From positions 1-13,652 of the forward strand of contig JAFGNC010000600.1 in NCBI GenBank assembly GCA_016927175.1: 13,652 nucleotides of DNA, read 5' to 3'. The notes below the pieces were generated by a model. The model saw nothing but the letters and a program-made list of their open reading frames with translations, ran no database searches and was not told the DNA's origin. Shown piece after piece: positions 11,848 through 13,652 of the stretch (position 1 is the first letter of the stretch; every line of letters begins with the position of its first letter). A program made the position numbers and the translations under genes. Origin of the DNA: Gammaproteobacteria bacterium. Its GTDB lineage: Bacteria > Pseudomonadota > Gammaproteobacteria > Steroidobacterales > Rariloculaceae.

Positions 11848-13272
11848 GTGACGGTGCAGGTTCCGGATTTTTCCGCTTTGCGCGTGCTCGTCGCGGGCGA
11901 CGCGATGCTCGACGAGTACTGGTTCGGCGACACCGGGCGGATATCGCCCGAGGCGCCCGTACCGGTGGTCAGGACCCGATCCGCCGAGCAGCGGCCAGGA
12001 GGAGCCGCGAACGTTGCGCTGAACCTGGCGGCGCTGGGAGCCCGGACGACGCTGGCCGCAATCGTCGGAACCGACGATCGCGGCGCGCACCTGACGAGCG
12101 CTCTGGAGCGGCGCGGCGTCCGCTGCCGGTTCGTCCGCTCCGACTCCCTCCCGACCGTGCACAAGCTGCGCGTTCTGGCGCGCAACCAGCAGCTGATTCG
12201 CCTCGATTCGGAGGAGTCACTGGCTGCGGCCGCGGCCGACTTCGGCGCGGCCTTTGCCGACGCTCTGCAGCAGGCGGACATCGTGATCCTGTCCGACTAT
12301 GCGAAAGGCACGCTGAGCCGCGCGCGCGAGCTGATCGCTCTGGCCGGAGAGGCGGCGCTGCCGGTGCTGGTCGACCCGAAAGGTGCGGACTTCGAGCGCT
12401 ATCGCGGCGCGACGCTGCTGACGCCGAACCAGGCGGAGTTTCAGGCCGTCGCCGGGCCGTGGGGCTCGGAAGCCGAGTTTCTGCAGAAGGGGGACGCGTT
12501 GCGGGCCGATCTCGACCTCGACGGGCTGCTCGTGACGCGCGGCGAGCGAGGCATGGCGCTGTTCACGCGCGCGGAGCCGCCGGTCGTGCTGAGCGCCGAG
12601 GCGCGGGAGGTGTTCGACGTGACGGGCGCCGGAGACACCGTCATCGCGCTGATGGGCGCGGCGCTCGGCGCGGGGTTGTCTGCCGAGCAGGCAGCGCAGC
12701 TCGCGAACCTCGCGGCGGGCCTCGTCGTCGGCAAAATCGGCGTCGCGAGCGTAACCCGCGCCGAGCTGCGCCTTGCGCTGCACCGCCGCGGCGCGGGCGG
12801 CCGCGGACTGGTCAACGCCGACGAGCTCGAGGAGCTGATCACCGAAGCGAAAGGCCGCGGCGAGCGCATCGTCATGACCAACGGCTGCTTCGACATCCTG
12901 CACGCCGGGCACGTTGCCTACCTCGAGGAAGCGAAATCGCTCGGCAACCGGCTGATCGTCGCCGTGAACGACGACGCATCGGTCGCGAGGCTCAAGGGGC
13001 CGTCCCGCCCGATCACGCCGCTCGAGGACCGGATGGCCGTGCTGTCCGGGCTCGCGGCCGTCGACTGGGTCGTGCCTTTCGGCGACGACACGCCCGCCGC
13101 GCTGATCGGGCGTCTGCTGCCGGACGTGCTCGTGAAGGGAGGAGATTATCGGGTCGAGGAGATCGCGGGAGGCGACGCCGTGATCCGCAACGGCGGCGAG
13201 GTACGCGTGCTGACCCTGAAGCAAGGGCGTTCGACGAGCGCGCTGATCGAGGCGATGTCGCGCGCGAAATGA
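11848..13272 (+). CDS. hldE: Bifunctional heptose-7-phosphate kinase / heptose-1-phosphate adenylyltransferase
   Basis: HldE makes the ADP-heptose precursor of the LPS inner core in the cytoplasm. The 474-residue protein (E. coli 477) has two domains. The N-terminal PfkB/ribokinase domain (about 1-315) shows GDAMLDEYWFGD, PGGAANVALNLAALG and VTGAGD with catalytic D263. The C-terminal cytidylyltransferase-like domain (about 340-474) shows TNGCFDILHAGH with HAGH at 352-355, then VNDDASVARLKGPSRPI and VKGGDYRVEEI. The fused form is the usual one in gammaproteobacteria. The start is GTG 11848; ribosome binding is weak (GGGG about 11 nt upstream), but an earlier start would run into the promoter. 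Neighbours (tolC family, convergent) fit an outer-membrane biogenesis locus. The presence of hldE implies heptose-containing LPS. Confidence 0.96.
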   Translation: MTVQVPDFSALRVLVAGDAMLDEYWFGDTGRISPEAPVPVVRTRSAEQRPGGAANVALNLAALGARTTLAAIVGTDDRGAHLTSALERRGVRCRFVRSDSLPTVHKLRVLARNQQLIRLDSEESLAAAAADFGAAFADALQQADIVILSDYAKGTLSRARELIALAGEAALPVLVDPKGADFERYRGATLLTPNQAEFQAVAGPWGSEAEFLQKGDALRADLDLDGLLVTRGERGMALFTRAEPPVVLSAEAREVFDVTGAGDTVIALMGAALGAGLSAEQAAQLANLAAGLVVGKIGVASVTRAELRLALHRRGAGGRGLVNADELEELITEAKGRGERIVMTNGCFDILHAGHVAYLEEAKSLGNRLIVAVNDDASVARLKGPSRPITPLEDRMAVLSGLAAVDWVVPFGDDTPAALIGRLLPDVLVKGGDYRVEEIAGGDAVIRNGGEVRVLTLKQGRSTSALIEAMSRAK

Positions 13273-13274
13273 GC

Positions 13275-13298
13275 GCGCCCGCCGCGGGCAGCGGGCGC
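13275..13298 (+). terminator. GC-rich hairpin after hldE
   Basis: GCGCCCGC (13275-13282) and GCGGGCGC (13291-13298) form a perfect 8-bp stem with an 8-nt loop starting 3 nt after the hldE stop. There is no T tract, so it may act in rho-dependent termination or mRNA protection. Confidence 0.45.
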
Positions 13299-13365
13299 CC
13301 GGTTGCGATGCGACGCGGTGCCGGTCACGCCCCCCTCGCCCTGGCGTGCTTCCGCTGCGGCGCTC

Positions 13366-13381
13366 CCGCCGCTCGCGGCGG
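13366..13381 (-). terminator. Hairpin just after the tolC-family stop
   Basis: CCGCCG (13366-13371) and CGGCGG (13376-13381) form a 6-bp stem with a 4-nt loop, 8 nt past the stop of the minus-strand tolC-family gene. No T tract follows on the minus strand, so the assignment is tentative. Confidence 0.3.
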
Positions 13382-13389
13382 CGGACCGC

Positions 13390-13652
13390 CTACTGCAGCC
13401 AGCCGTCTACCTGCTCGACGTCTTCCACGGACAGGCTGCCGGCTGCCTGCCGGAGCCGCAGCACGTTGAGAATATAGTCGTACCGGCTGCGGGCGTAGTT
13501 CGTCTGCGCCTGGCGCAGATTCTCCTGCGAGACGAGCACGTCGACAGAGGTGCGCGTGCCGACCTCGAAGCCCGCCTCCGTCGCGCGCAGCGCGGTCTCG
13601 GCCGATTCGACGGCCTGAGCGAGCGCACGCACCTGCGAGATCGAGGACACGA
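13390..13652 (-). CDS. TolC-family outer-membrane efflux/secretion channel, C-terminal part (cut by window edge)
   Basis: Only the last 87 or so codons are inside the window; the frame runs open off the right edge. The segment GFEVGTRTSVDVLVSQENLRQAQ, then YARSRYDYILNVLRLRQAAGSLSVEDVEQVDGWL, matches the second half of TolC. The GxRTxVDVL turn and the long coiled-coil helix are the family hallmarks. TolC trimers form the outer-membrane exit duct of tripartite efflux pumps and type I secretion systems. The protein ends at WLQ soon after the fold, with no long C-terminal tail. It is convergent with hldE across 117 bp. It could be TolC itself or a paralogous RND/type I channel; the 5' part would decide. 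Confidence 0.88.
   Translation of the reverse strand, partial: VSSISQVRALAQAVESAETALRATEAGFEVGTRTSVDVLVSQENLRQAQTNYARSRYDYILNVLRLRQAAGSLSVEDVEQVDGWLQ

Noticed and set aside
11661..13469. A 602-codon plus-strand frame across hldE
   Set aside because: It is an Arg-rich shadow frame overlapping the clearly recognised hldE gene and running through the upstream terminator.
1..13652. An undescribed multi-gene defence, secretion or mobile system
   Set aside because: Every substantial gene belongs to a recognised housekeeping family, and I see no toxin-antitoxin pair, nuclease/helicase cluster, phage gene or integrase in either strand.

Overview
The window is a stretch of GC-rich, tightly packed housekeeping chromosome. 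Gene content and order (folK, pteridine reductase, MidA-type methyltransferase, CCA-adding enzyme, secreted putative aminopeptidase, NDUFA9-like protein, DegQ, Hsp20, split NrdJ, HldE, TolC) suggest a Gram-negative gammaproteobacterium, perhaps of the Xanthomonadales/Steroidobacterales type. That placement is inferred from remembered family resemblance, not from a search. I see no integrase, transposase, rRNA, tRNA, CRISPR array or plasmid gene. Base composition and codon use look uniform; the only clear departures are a small AT-rich island near 8475-8520 and the 20-bp repeat tract near 2752-2880.

Layout. Positions 9-503 carry folK. A 124-bp MITE-like element with 31-bp inverted ends sits exactly at its stop codon (500-631). 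Next come a minus-strand pteridine reductase (671-1429) and, divergent from it, a MidA/NDUFAF7-type methyltransferase (1531-2682). A 20-bp tandem repeat fills the gap before the convergent cca gene (2913-4181). cca is divergent from a predicted lipoprotein metallo-aminopeptidase (4225-5307) across only 43 bp, and both genes look leaderless. The aminopeptidase gene overlaps tail to tail with an NAD(P)-binding NDUFA9-like gene (5293-6258), which lies downstream of degQ (6291-7652) on the same strand. A terminator separates degQ from hsp20 (7836-8252), which has a heat-shock type promoter.

The 465-bp gap 8253-8717 is the most regulation-rich part. It holds the sigma-32-like hsp20 promoter, two strong NrdR-box matches 179 bp apart, a TTGACA-type nrdJ promoter with one NrdR box just after its predicted start, and a perfect TATAAT facing the other way. 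It controls a split class II (adenosylcobalamin) ribonucleotide reductase: nrdJa (8718-10865) holds the catalytic core and nrdJb (10899-11624) the cysteine-rich tail. A strong intrinsic terminator (11705-11741) ends that operon. hldE (ADP-heptose synthesis for LPS, 11848-13272) follows, and the window ends inside a convergent tolC-family gene (13390 to the edge).

Functional themes are folate/pterin metabolism, tRNA maturation, envelope proteostasis (DegQ, Hsp20), oxygen-independent dNTP synthesis and outer-membrane biogenesis. I found no gene set that looks like an undescribed multi-gene system. The points most worth a second look are non-coding: the widely spaced NrdR boxes, the MITE at the folK stop codon, the back-to-back leaderless promoters and the 20-bp repeat tract.
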